From: CAYRLW01 sp964425215
Lineage (GTDB): Bacteria > Spirochaetota > Spirochaetia > Treponematales > Breznakiellaceae
Direction of reading: 5' to 3'
DNA length: 47,659 nucleotides
Assembly (NCBI GenBank): GCA_964425215.1
Contig: CAYRLW010000025.1
Span: 1 to 47,659, forward strand
This document shows positions 39,236 through 47,659 of the stretch, in pieces. The position numbers and the translations under genes were made by a program. Position 1 is the stretch's first letter, and each line of letters opens with the position of its first letter. Under the pieces are notes generated by a model that saw only the letters and a list, made by a program, of their open reading frames with translations, searched no databases and was not told the DNA's origin.

Positions 39236-42200
39236 CGTTTCCGCTCTTTTATTTTTATGCCTTTTACCCCTGGCGGCCTTTCCCCAAAGTTCCCCGCCAT
39301 CGGTGTTTTTGCCGACCCTGGGGGGACTTACGGGATTTTCGGCGCCCCATGGGGGGGCTCTTTTTTCCTACGCCGATCCCCGCCTAAGCCCCTGGAACCC
39401 GGCGATTCAAGGGGATAGGAATGTGCCCCTATATTCCGTCGCCCTGGGGTCGGCCTTTTCGAGTACCCAGGGAAACGGGGTAGGCCTTTATTACGACGCA
39501 GGAGCCGCCATTCCCACCCCCTTCGCGGTTCTGTGGACCAGCACCGATGGTAGTATTTCCCCAAAAACGCTGAACGGTTGGGGAGCCGCCGGCGGGGTGT
39601 CCCTGGCCACAGGGTTTTCCAAACGGTTGTACGATTCCCTTACCGTCGGCGCAGGGCTCGGCGCGGGGTATTTGGGAACCGAAGATTCCCCCTGGGCGGC
39701 CTCCTTTTCTCTGGGAACGGTGATCGATTTGGAAAACTTTTTCCCCTGGGCGGGTACCCTGGGGCTCTCCCTTTTGGGTTTGGGCTCCTCGCCCCTAGCT
39801 CTTTCGGGACCTACCCCGATGGGATTGTGGGAATTACCCCTCTATCGAAAAGGGAATTTCGGCATCTCCCTTTCTACCATCGTCGCTTTTCCCCGCTTTT
39901 CCGACTGGGCCCTGGGTTTCGGGGCGTCCTTCGCCCTTGGTCGGGCCGTCAGCCTGGATCTGGGCTGGAATGGGGTAGGGAGCCGTTTTTCCCAAAGTTC
40001 ACCCCTGCCGTCCCTGTCCATCCGCTGGGAGGATCCTTCCACCCTACGGTTGGGACCCTACGGAGGGCGGGGCGGTTTTACGGTGAGGAACGTGGAAAGC
40101 GGTGTAATGGCCATCGAGGCGAATGTAGGGCTTTCCACGGGGGATAAGGACGTGCAGGGCCCCCACATCGACGTGGGGCCCCTGGATCGGGAAACCTATT
40201 CCCCCCGTTTAGTCAAGTATATAAACCTTCCCGTGACTATTCGCGACGCTTCTCCCATCCAGCGCTGGTCCCTCTCGGTCCTGGGTCCCCGGGGGGATGT
40301 GGTGTACCGGCAGGAAAAGGATATCCAGGAAAAGCGGGGCTCTTCCTTTTTCTCCCGCCTTTTGTGGGTAGAACGGAGCGTGGCACTTCCATCGACCCTC
40401 CAGATACCCCTGGACCCCACTTTTTCCGATGGGGTGTACCGGCTCCAAGTTAGGGCGGTGGACAAGTACGGAAACGAAGGGTCGGCGGAACGGACCTTTA
40501 TCCTGGATGGAACACCCCCCCAGGCCGCAGTAACCCTGCCAGCCTCTAACGTTTTTAGCCCCAATGGGGATGGGGTAAACGATTTTTTACGGATCCATCA
40601 GGCGGGGACGACGGAAAAACTCTGGGAAGGAATTTTTACGGATGCCCAGGGAACGATCGTTTCCCGACAAACGTGGAAGGATACCCCGCCGGGGGACTTT
40701 GAGTGGGATGGCAAGTCTAATTCCGGGACACCCCTGGGGGACGGAACGTATACCTACAGCCTCCGGTGTACCGATGAGGGGGGGAACCGGTTTGAAAGCC
40801 CGCCCCTTACCATCCGTATCGACGGAGAGCCGACTACGGTCTCCCTCGCCTTGAATACCTCCTTGCTTTCCACGGACCCCGATTCTCCGTATAAGACCCT
40901 GGACCTTCGGATCCTGTGGGCTCGAAAACGGTTTTTGGAATCCTGGACCATTTCCATCGTATCCCAGGACGGAAAACCGTTCCGAACCTGGAAGGGAATT
41001 ATGGCCAATTTGGACCCCATCCCGGACACCCTCAAATTTGACGGCCGGAACGAACAGGGAGAGCCGATTCCCGACGGGACCTACCGGTTCCAGGGGGAAT
41101 TCCATTACGGCAACGGCGATGCGCCCCGTTCGATCAGCTCCGCTTTTACCGTCGATTCTTCCAGACCGTCGGGGACCGTTCGAGCTTCCTCTAATTTTTT
41201 ACTTTTGGATTCCCAACGGGAGCTTACCTTCTACCACGACCTATCTCCCCAAGCCCGCTGGACTTCTAAAATTGTGGACGCCCATGGGAAAACGGTTAAA
41301 ACCTTTGTCCTGGATCCAGGGACCGATCCTACGGTTACCTGGCAGGGGCTGGGAGATTCGGGTTTACCCCTGCCGGAGGGGAAGTACAGCTACTTCGCCG
41401 AGGGGACCAACGGGGTGGGCCTGACGGGCCGAACGGAAAGCCAAAGCATAACGGTAGAGAAGGGGGGGTACGACGTGGCCCTCTTCGCGGAAAAGTCCAT
41501 TTTTTCTGCCCTGGACCCATCGGCCCGGCTTCGCTTGTATCCCCAGGTACAGCGGAAAGACCGGGTGGTTTCCTATACCCTGGATATTTTAAACGCCGAT
41601 TCCAAGGCCCCTTTCCGCCATTTTGAGGGTATTTCCCCTGTTCCAGGCCTTATTGCTTGGGACGGCAGGGACGATTTTGGGTCCCCCGTTCCCGACGGGA
41701 CGTACCAGGGCGTCCTATCGGTACGGTTTGAGGGGAGTCCCCCGGCGTTTTCCGCCCCCGCGACCTTTAGGATGCTTTCCACGGCCCCCCGTATGAGCTT
41801 GGACGTATCGAGCCCCGTATTTTCGCCCAACGGCAGGAGTCCTTTGGATAGGGTTATCTTCTCCATTAAAACCCAAGATCCGGCCCAATGGCGGGGTACC
41901 ATCGTGGATGATCAAGGGGGTATAGCCCGGACTTACGATTGGAAAGGGCTCCCTCCACCCCAATTGACCTGGGATGGGAGCGACGGCTCCCGATCCCTTT
42001 TCCCCAACGGCCCCTATCGGCTCCGGATGGAGGGGACCGACGCGGCGGGGAATAAAACGGTGGTCCTTTCGCCGGCGGTACTGTTGGATGCCCGCGTCCC
42101 CTCTGCAACTCTAGCCGCCGACAAGGTAGCCTTTTCTCCAAACCATGACGGTTTTGCCGACACCATCACCGTTAAAACAGCCCTCTCGTTCTCCGACGGG

Positions 42201-43277
42201 CTAGCCTCCTGGCGGCTTTTCATCGTCCCTTCCCCATCGACAGCCGAATCGGCGACCTATAGGGCCTCCGCCCCCGGCACGCCCGTTCCTGGCACGCCCG
42301 TTCCTGGCACGCCAACCCCTGGCACGCCCGCCCCTGGGACAACCGACCCGGGGACGATTATCAGAACCCTGGGGACCGGGGAAGAGCAGAAAACGGCGGC
42401 CGATTTGGTCGGACCTCCCCCCGCCACGATTGTATGGGACGGTACCAGGGACGATGGTTCCCCCGCCCCCGATGGGTCGTACCGGGCCGTGTTAGAACTG
42501 AGCTACCGGAAGGGAGATCGGCTCCGCGTGGAAAGTTCCCCCTTTACCCTGGATACCCAGGCTCCGGAGGTCCAGCTGACCGTGGGTCCCCTGCCGTTCT
42601 CCCCCGATGGGGATGGGTACAACGACGTTCTCTATTTTAATGTTAAGGCCCAGGATACCAGTCCCCTATCATCGTGGCTCCTGACCATAACGGACCCCGA
42701 AGGGTATCCTTTTATGAATTTTTCCGGTAAGGACCTGCCGTCCGAACCCCTCGCGTGGGATGGGCGAAATCAAAACGGCGACCTCGTGGAGGCGGCCCAG
42801 GACTACGGTTATACCCTTCGAGTACGGGATGTGGTAGGAAATACGGCCCTGAGACAGGGGAGGATCCCCACTGATGTGTTTGTCCTCCGGGATGGGGATC
42901 GATTAAAAATACGAATTTCGTCTATCGTATTTTCTCCCTCTTCAGCGGACCTTGGAGGAGGAAGCCCAGAGACCGGCGCTAAAAACAAGGCTATTTTAGA
43001 CCGTATCGCCACGGTTTTAGCGCGGTATCCCCAGTACCGAATTCGGGTGGAGGGGCACGCGGTGAACGTTTCGGGAACCGAATGGGAAGAAAAGAACGAG
43101 CTGGAGGGGCTTTCCTTGGCCCGGGCCCAGGCGGTCTTGGAGGCCCTGGTGTCCCGGGGCGTGGACCGGAACCGGCTGGAAGCCCGGGGGTTAGGGGGCA
43201 GGGAGCCCCTGGTCCCCCACGGGGATCTCCAGGCTCGATGGAGAAACCGTCGGGTGGAATTCATTTTGATGAGGTGA
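39225..43277 (+). CDS. Large envelope protein with FlgD-Ig-like repeats and a C-terminal OmpA domain
   Basis: This is a 1350-residue protein with a signal peptide (1-20). Residues about 25-270 look like a beta-barrel or barrel-like domain rich in Gly, aromatic residues and WN/GW turns. Then come at least seven FlgD-Ig-like modules (about 430-1225), each with a W-D-G-x-n-x-x-G-x-x-x-x-D-G-x-Y signature. Four FSP(N/D)G-type module starts are visible at about 446, 866, 966 and 1125. A Pro-Gly-Thr tandem tract lies at 1017-1044. The C-terminus (about 1230-1350) is an OmpA-like peptidoglycan-binding domain with VEGHAVNVSG, LSLARAQAVLEALVSRGV and RRVEFILMR. It probably links outer membrane or surface repeats to the cell wall. 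Confidence 0.82.
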   Translation: MKNNVSALLFLCLLPLAAFPQSSPPSVFLPTLGGLTGFSAPHGGALFSYADPRLSPWNPAIQGDRNVPLYSVALGSAFSSTQGNGVGLYYDAGAAIPTPFAVLWTSTDGSISPKTLNGWGAAGGVSLATGFSKRLYDSLTVGAGLGAGYLGTEDSPWAASFSLGTVIDLENFFPWAGTLGLSLLGLGSSPLALSGPTPMGLWELPLYRKGNFGISLSTIVAFPRFSDWALGFGASFALGRAVSLDLGWNGVGSRFSQSSPLPSLSIRWEDPSTLRLGPYGGRGGFTVRNVESGVMAIEANVGLSTGDKDVQGPHIDVGPLDRETYSPRLVKYINLPVTIRDASPIQRWSLSVLGPRGDVVYRQEKDIQEKRGSSFFSRLLWVERSVALPSTLQIPLDPTFSDGVYRLQVRAVDKYGNEGSAERTFILDGTPPQAAVTLPASNVFSPNGDGVNDFLRIHQAGTTEKLWEGIFTDAQGTIVSRQTWKDTPPGDFEWDGKSNSGTPLGDGTYTYSLRCTDEGGNRFESPPLTIRIDGEPTTVSLALNTSLLSTDPDSPYKTLDLRILWARKRFLESWTISIVSQDGKPFRTWKGIMANLDPIPDTLKFDGRNEQGEPIPDGTYRFQGEFHYGNGDAPRSISSAFTVDSSRPSGTVRASSNFLLLDSQRELTFYHDLSPQARWTSKIVDAHGKTVKTFVLDPGTDPTVTWQGLGDSGLPLPEGKYSYFAEGTNGVGLTGRTESQSITVEKGGYDVALFAEKSIFSALDPSARLRLYPQVQRKDRVVSYTLDILNADSKAPFRHFEGISPVPGLIAWDGRDDFGSPVPDGTYQGVLSVRFEGSPPAFSAPATFRMLSTAPRMSLDVSSPVFSPNGRSPLDRVIFSIKTQDPAQWRGTIVDDQGGIARTYDWKGLPPPQLTWDGSDGSRSLFPNGPYRLRMEGTDAAGNKTVVLSPAVLLDARVPSATLAADKVAFSPNHDGFADTITVKTALSFSDGLASWRLFIVPSPSTAESATYRASAPGTPVPGTPVPGTPTPGTPAPGTTDPGTIIRTLGTGEEQKTAADLVGPPPATIVWDGTRDDGSPAPDGSYRAVLELSYRKGDRLRVESSPFTLDTQAPEVQLTVGPLPFSPDGDGYNDVLYFNVKAQDTSPLSSWLLTITDPEGYPFMNFSGKDLPSEPLAWDGRNQNGDLVEAAQDYGYTLRVRDVVGNTALRQGRIPTDVFVLRDGDRLKIRISSIVFSPSSADLGGGSPETGAKNKAILDRIATVLARYPQYRIRVEGHAVNVSGTEWEEKNELEGLSLARAQAVLEALVSRGVDRNRLEARGLGGREPLVPHGDLQARWRNRRVEFILMR
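42273..42356 (+). repeat. 15-base tandem repeat in the large envelope gene
   Basis: Five 15-base units built on CCTGGCACGCCCGTT (42273-42347) and a partial sixth encode PGTPV, PGTPV, PGTPT, PGTPA and PGTTD. The unit is five codons, so gain or loss of units keeps the frame and changes linker length. Confidence 0.9.
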
Positions 43278-43279
43278 TC

Positions 43280-44356
43280 ATGCTACCGATTTTTAAACAC
43301 ATATTTCGATATATAGCCCTGTTCATCGGCGGTTTCCTGGTCCTTTTGGCTATCCTGTTTGCCGGGGCCTGGTACCTCAACAGTCCGCCCCCTACAACAG
43401 GAGGCCCGGCCATACCGGGCATTACCTTTGAAAGCGGCGGAACCGTTCTGCTGGAGGTACCCCAGGGCCAATCGGCCGACGCTTTGGGGATTCGACTTCA
43501 AGGGGCGGGGCTCATCCGAAGCCGTCTCTTCTGGAACCTCCTTTTTCGCCTGGATAAGCGATCAGCGAAAGCGGGGACCTATAGATTCGAGGTTCCCGCA
43601 AGCCAGTTACGGATTCATACCCTTTTAGTAACCGGTCGCCAGTTGTTGCAAAGGGTAACCATACCCGAAGGGTCCACCCTTAAAAAAATTGGGGCGATTT
43701 TAGAAGAAGCGGGGGTTTGTACGGCATCGGATTTTTTAGCCGCCTCGGAAAACCCCACAATCCTCCAAATCTACGATATTCCCGCAAAGACCATGGAGGG
43801 GTACCTGTACCCCGACACGTACCTGTTTCCCCGGCCCTACGCCGCCGAAAAGGTCGTTAAAACCATGGCGGACACCCTGTTCAAACGCCTAAAAACCATA
43901 GCCCCCGAAGCGGGGACCATGACCAATTCGGAACTCTTTCGCCGCATCGTTATCGCGTCTATCGTGGAACGGGAATACCGGGCCGATGACGAGGCCCCCC
44001 TAATCGCCGGGGTGTTTTTTAACCGCCTTAAAATCGGTATGGGCCTCCAGTCCTGCGCTACCGTGGAGTACGTAATCACGGAAATTGAGGGGAAACCCCA
44101 TCCCGAGGTGTTGTACAATAAGGATATCGCCATAAAGGACCCCTACAATACCTACGTGTACGCCGGACTGCCTCCGGGCCCCATATCCTGTCCCGGCGCG
44201 GTAGCCCTTAACGCGGCGTTCCACCCTACGGCCAGCGATTACCTGTACTTCCGGCTGATGGATCCCCAAGAAGGGCGGCATAAATTTTCTAAAACCCTGG
44301 AGGATCATATTAAGGCGGGAGTTTTTTACGTTAAACGGAGCTCCACGACCAAATGA
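43280..44356 (+). CDS. mltG: Endolytic murein transglycosylase MltG
   Basis: This is a 358-residue protein with one N-terminal membrane helix (about 10-34) and a periplasmic YceG-like domain. The catalytic Glu is E230 in IASIVEREY. VTIPEGSTLKKI and MEGYLYPDTYLF give the middle part, and the C-terminal PYNTYVYAGLPPGPISCPGAVALNAA is the family hallmark. It cuts nascent glycan strands and limits their length. In LQSCATVEY the usual Asp is replaced by Cys. GAGGTG precedes the ATG, two bases after the large envelope gene, so the operon connects wall binding and wall cutting. Confidence 0.94.
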   Translation: MLPIFKHIFRYIALFIGGFLVLLAILFAGAWYLNSPPPTTGGPAIPGITFESGGTVLLEVPQGQSADALGIRLQGAGLIRSRLFWNLLFRLDKRSAKAGTYRFEVPASQLRIHTLLVTGRQLLQRVTIPEGSTLKKIGAILEEAGVCTASDFLAASENPTILQIYDIPAKTMEGYLYPDTYLFPRPYAAEKVVKTMADTLFKRLKTIAPEAGTMTNSELFRRIVIASIVEREYRADDEAPLIAGVFFNRLKIGMGLQSCATVEYVITEIEGKPHPEVLYNKDIAIKDPYNTYVYAGLPPGPISCPGAVALNAAFHPTASDYLYFRLMDPQEGRHKFSKTLEDHIKAGVFYVKRSSTTK

Positions 44357-46197
44357 ATCGAATTTCCGAAACCACCATCCAGGAGGTAACCGACCGTTCG
44401 GATCCCCTAACGGTCATCGGGGACTATGTACGCTTAGAAAAACGGGGGGGGCGATACTGGGGCCTCTGTCCGTTCCATAACGAGAAAACCCCATCCTTCT
44501 CCGTGGACCCGGATAAAAAGTTCTTTTACTGCTTCGGGTGCCACAAGGGGGGCGGAGTGGTGAGTTTTTTAATGGAAATGGAAAAAATTTCCTACCCCGA
44601 AGCCATTGAAACCCTGGCAAAACGGTTCGATATACCGGTGGTGTACGAGGGCGAGCGCACCGTTTCGGAAGACAGGAATCGCTTAGATAAAACGGAACAG
44701 CAAGCCGAACTGTACCACCGGGTCGCGGGGAGTTTTCATCACATCCTCTTACACACCGGCGCGGGAAAGCTAGCCAAGGCCTACGTGGATTCCCGGGGAA
44801 TAAACGCCGAAATGATAGAAAAATTCCGTCTGGGCTACGCCCCCCGGGACCGGTCCTGGTTGTATACGTTTCTTCAAAAAAAGGGGTATTCGGAGGATTT
44901 TTTGGCGGAAAGCGGCCTTTTTTCAAAAAAAAATCCCCGTTCCTCTTTTTTTGCCCACCGGCTGATGTTCCCCATCGCCGATCGGCAGGGAAGAACCGTG
45001 GCGTTTGGAGGGAGGATTTTGGAAGGCGAGGGGCCTAAGTACCTTAATTCATCCGAATCATCCCTATACAAAAAGAGGGAAACCCTTTTTGCCATCGATT
45101 TGGCCCTGACGGAGATACGAAAAACCAAGGAAGTGTACCTTTGCGAAGGCTATATGGACGTGATAGCCCTCCATCAAGCGGGAATCACCAACGCGGTAGC
45201 CCCCCTGGGAACCGCGTTTACCGAAGAGCAGGCCCGGCTCCTGCGCCGTTGGGCCGAACGGGTCTTGTTGGTTTTTGACCGGGATTCGGCGGGGCAACAG
45301 GCGACGGTAAAGGGAATTCTAACGTGCCGGACTGCGGGATTGGAATGCGCGGTGGTACATATAACCGGGGGACTCGAAGAATCGGTCGCCGACGGGGGGG
45401 CGGGGGAGCGATTGGGGGCCGATACACCGCCGGAATTTAAGGACCCCGCGGATATTTTAAAATATGCGGGCCCGGAGGCGTTGCAAAAGGGCGCGAAATG
45501 TTTTATAAATGATTTTGACTATCTTGTGGACCGCGGTCGAGCCCTTTTCGACATTACCAGCTCCGAAGGGAAAGCCCATGGAGTGGCTTTTTTATTTCCC
45601 TATCTTGAAACCCTAGATTCGGAGGTTTCAAGGGATTCTTGCGTCGGCGCCATCGCCGATGCCTTTGGTGTCCACAGGGCGTCGGTTCTCAAGGATTTTG
45701 AAAAACGCCGGGAGCCACCGAAAAGTACGACCTCTTCGAACGAAAAGAGGGAAGTTCGGATGAACGACGAACTTTTTTTAATGATGGCGGCTGTTACGAA
45801 TCCCTCTCTGTATCCCATGGTGAGGGCAGAGCTTTCTATCGAGGAGGTCCAAGATCCTAAGGCAAAGGAACTGTTCATCGCTTTGGAAGAAAGTTTTAGA
45901 GAAGACTCCCCCGGCATGGACGCGCTATTATCCCGGATCGAGGATGGGGATCTGAGAACCTTTATGCTTCAGCACAGCGCATCCGAAGCCTTTTCAACCC
46001 AGCCGGAAAAATTAGTTTCCGATGGTATTAAACGGATTAAAGAAAAACGCCTACAAAGGCGGAGAGCGGAAATCGTTTTGAAACTCCGCACCGCCCGGAA
46101 CGAAGGAATGGGTACGGATCGTCAATTGGACGACCTTCTTTCCGAAAAAGTGCATATAGATGCCGAATTGCTTCGGCTTAAGGAAGATCACGAATGA
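44353..46197 (+). CDS. dnaG: DNA primase
   Basis: This is a 614-residue primase. The N-terminal zinc site is C39, H42, C60 and C63 in CPFHNEKTPSF...FYCFGC. The core has GRILEGEGPKYLNSSES, and the TOPRIM part EVYLCEGYMDVIALHQAGITNAVAPLGTA (about 258-286) ends with DRDSAGQQA. An insertion of about 20 acidic residues (about 336-356) lies after TOPRIM. The C-terminal helicase-binding domain (about 470-614) is present. It makes RNA primers with DnaB. It overlaps mltG by ATGA. Confidence 0.96.
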   Translation: MNRISETTIQEVTDRSDPLTVIGDYVRLEKRGGRYWGLCPFHNEKTPSFSVDPDKKFFYCFGCHKGGGVVSFLMEMEKISYPEAIETLAKRFDIPVVYEGERTVSEDRNRLDKTEQQAELYHRVAGSFHHILLHTGAGKLAKAYVDSRGINAEMIEKFRLGYAPRDRSWLYTFLQKKGYSEDFLAESGLFSKKNPRSSFFAHRLMFPIADRQGRTVAFGGRILEGEGPKYLNSSESSLYKKRETLFAIDLALTEIRKTKEVYLCEGYMDVIALHQAGITNAVAPLGTAFTEEQARLLRRWAERVLLVFDRDSAGQQATVKGILTCRTAGLECAVVHITGGLEESVADGGAGERLGADTPPEFKDPADILKYAGPEALQKGAKCFINDFDYLVDRGRALFDITSSEGKAHGVAFLFPYLETLDSEVSRDSCVGAIADAFGVHRASVLKDFEKRREPPKSTTSSNEKREVRMNDELFLMMAAVTNPSLYPMVRAELSIEEVQDPKAKELFIALEESFREDSPGMDALLSRIEDGDLRTFMLQHSASEAFSTQPEKLVSDGIKRIKEKRLQRRRAEIVLKLRTARNEGMGTDRQLDDLLSEKVHIDAELLRLKEDHE

Positions 46198-47659
46198 CGG
46201 ATTTGCAGCTTGACCCCGCGGTAGCGAAGCTGATCGAATACGGTAAAGAAAAGAAAACCCTCTCGTACGACGAACTTTCGGACTTTTTGCCGGAGCATAT
46301 CGTCAACTCGGATAAAATGGACGAAGTTTTAGCGTTGCTCGAGGCGAACAACGTTCAACTGATCGAAGAAGAGTCCGCGTCGGAGGATGAAGCGGAAGCC
46401 GAGGTTCGTAAGGGTCCGGAAACGGAAAAAAAACGGTTGGTGTATAACGATAAGGAATCGTCGGTGGACGATCCTATTCGATTATACCTCCGGGAGATAG
46501 GGAAGGAAAATCTACTTACCGCGGAACAGGAGGTAGAGCTTTCCAAACAGATGGAAGAGGGGGAAAATATCATTAAACGGATTATAAAAAAATCCGGCAT
46601 GATCATCCCCGAATTTTATTCCATCGCCCAACGGGCCTTTTCCAAAAAAGATCCTCGGGAACTGAATCTTTCCAAAAAAGAAATTACCGAATACATGGCC
46701 GAACGGCGGAGGCTTAATCAGTACTATAAAGAAACCCTCCGTTTGGTGGGCATGGAACTGAAAACGTATATAGAACTCAAACGGCGGGTTATCGTCCGGG
46801 GTGGGGACATTTTTGAGGATCCGGAGTTAAACGAACTCCGACGGAAGATTATTCCCACCCTGCAGGAATCGGATATCCACGCCGAGGAAATCGCCGATTT
46901 TTCAGAGAAATTCGTTCAAGCCTCTAAAAAAATTAAAAAATACAAAAAGGATCAGGAAAAAGTCGAGAAACGGCTCCGGGTAGGATCGGTTCGGGAACTT
47001 CGAATTCTTGGTCGAAGCTTAACCATCAAAGAAGACCGGGAGCGGCTGGAGAACGAACTGGGGTTGCCCTCCGACGAAATTAAGGAGCTGATTCGGCACA
47101 TCCAAGTTACGGAAAAAAAGCTTCGCCAAATGGAATCGGAATTCGAGGAGTCCATAGAAACCATCAACCTTATGGCCAAGGAAATCAACCGGGGCCGTAT
47201 TATGATGAAAAGCGCTAAGGATCGCCTGATCAAGGCGAACCTGCGGCTCGTGGTTTCAATTGCAAAAAAGTATACCAACCGGGGGCTCCATTTCTTTGAT
47301 CTGGTTCAAGAGGGCAACATCGGTTTGATAAAGGCGGTAGAAAAGTTCGAGTACCGAAAGGGCTATAAATTTTCCACCTACGCGACCTGGTGGATCCGTC
47401 AGGCTATTACCCGGTCCATTTCCGATCAGGCCAGAACCATCCGGGTCCCCGTGCACATGATCGAGCAGATCAACAAGGTGGTCCGGGAATCCCGGCAGTT
47501 GATGCAGGTGCTGGGGCGGGAACCCACGGACGATGAAATCGCCGAACGCTTAGGATGGACGGCCCAACGGGTAAAATCGGTAAAAAACGTCGCCCGGGAA
47601 CCCATTTCCCTCGAAACACCCATCGGTGAAGAGGAGGATTCCCTCTTAGGCGATTTTAT
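46194..47659 (+). CDS. rpoD: RNA polymerase primary sigma factor (3' end outside window)
   Basis: The gene opens at an ATG overlapping the dnaG stop (ATGA) and runs 488 codons to the right edge, where it is cut. Region 1.1 is the N-terminal acidic part. Region 1.2 is DDPIRLYLREIGKENLLTAEQEVEL (about 101-125). Regions 2.1-2.4 are AKDRLIKANLRLVVSIAKKYTNRGLHFFDLVQEGNIGLIKAVEKFEYRKGYKFSTYATWWIRQAI, which contacts core polymerase and the -10 element. Region 3 follows; region 4 is outside. A non-conserved helical insert lies between 1.2 and 2. It recognises promoters of the TTGACA/TATAAT kind found in this window. Confidence 0.96.
   Translation, partial: MTDLQLDPAVAKLIEYGKEKKTLSYDELSDFLPEHIVNSDKMDEVLALLEANNVQLIEEESASEDEAEAEVRKGPETEKKRLVYNDKESSVDDPIRLYLREIGKENLLTAEQEVELSKQMEEGENIIKRIIKKSGMIIPEFYSIAQRAFSKKDPRELNLSKKEITEYMAERRRLNQYYKETLRLVGMELKTYIELKRRVIVRGGDIFEDPELNELRRKIIPTLQESDIHAEEIADFSEKFVQASKKIKKYKKDQEKVEKRLRVGSVRELRILGRSLTIKEDRERLENELGLPSDEIKELIRHIQVTEKKLRQMESEFEESIETINLMAKEINRGRIMMKSAKDRLIKANLRLVVSIAKKYTNRGLHFFDLVQEGNIGLIKAVEKFEYRKGYKFSTYATWWIRQAITRSISDQARTIRVPVHMIEQINKVVRESRQLMQVLGREPTDDEIAERLGWTAQRVKSVKNVAREPISLETPIGEEEDSLLGDF

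Noticed and set aside
42230..42380. The Pro-Gly-Thr tract as a sequencing artefact or frameshift site
   Set aside because: The reading frame stays open through all units, and codon variation between units (CCA, ACC, GCC, GAC) argues for a genuine, partly diverged repeat.
39328..43264. Long minus-strand frames inside the large envelope gene
   Set aside because: They are Pro/Arg/Gly-rich shadows of G+C-rich repeats with no start signals, and the plus frame has clear domains throughout.

Overview
The window looks like a chromosomal segment of a spirochaete close to Treponema, with moderately high G+C. Two blocks follow gene orders I recall from Treponema pallidum: rpsF-ssb-rpsR-(DUF2232)-rplI-dnaB and rpsB-tsf-frr-uppS-cdsA-dxr-rseP. 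Two more, rpmF-acpP-rnc and mltG-dnaG-rpoD, fit the same picture. Lipoproteins, beta-barrel-like proteins, an OmpA-type domain and an omptin homologue show a diderm envelope. There is no complete insertion sequence, phage, CRISPR array or rRNA. The species cannot be fixed from the sequence alone.

Layout. 1-4548: the end of nnrD, two small membrane proteins, a Nudix hydrolase, an omptin-like protease (minus), and an SH3-like lipoprotein followed by DUF445. 4594-9653 (minus): a hypothetical gene, a FAD oxidoreductase and rsmD, then, from a separate promoter, a small helical gene, a TPR protein and rlmN. 9755-14348 (plus): a strong promoter and structured leader, then rpsF, ssb, rpsR, DUF2232, rplI, dnaB and a ComFB-like gene. 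14369-22157 (minus): maf, rpsB, tsf, a terminator, frr, uppS, cdsA, dxr, rseP and a CpXC protein, covering translation, lipid and isoprenoid synthesis and envelope stress. 22302-23073: tRNA-Arg, a broken outer-membrane gene and a hairpin repeat. 23102-29421 (minus): a DEAD-box helicase and a compact DUF72-imuB-dnaE2 translesion operon. 29597-31032 (minus): a proline-rich lipoprotein and a HEAT-like exported protein. 31219-37487: coaD, rpmF, acpP, rnc, cca, thiN, HIT, an SPFH-like protein, aroH, tRNA-Thr and tRNA-Tyr. 37620-47659 (plus): a cysteine-cluster protein, an MBL hydrolase, a 1350-residue FlgD-Ig/OmpA envelope protein, mltG, dnaG and a 3'-truncated rpoD.

Three regulatory patterns stand out. 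First, eight promoter-proximal genes (omptin, SH3 lipoprotein, maf, DUF72, proline-rich lipoprotein, coaD, cca, aroH) have a -35/-10 pair placed so that the predicted transcript starts 0-3 nt from the start codon. None has a Shine-Dalgarno sequence, which points to frequent leaderless or near-leaderless mRNAs. Second, the translesion operon has DUF72 in the place usually held by imuA, a Y-family subunit that has lost its catalytic acids, and a 24-bp near-palindrome covering its promoter that could be an uncharacterised LexA-type operator. Third, the rpsF leader can fold so that its Shine-Dalgarno sequence is paired next to a CCG trinucleotide, as in the S6:S18 autoregulatory motif.

A hairpin repeat occurs three times between genes. 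None of the three tRNA genes encodes CCA, which agrees with the presence of cca.
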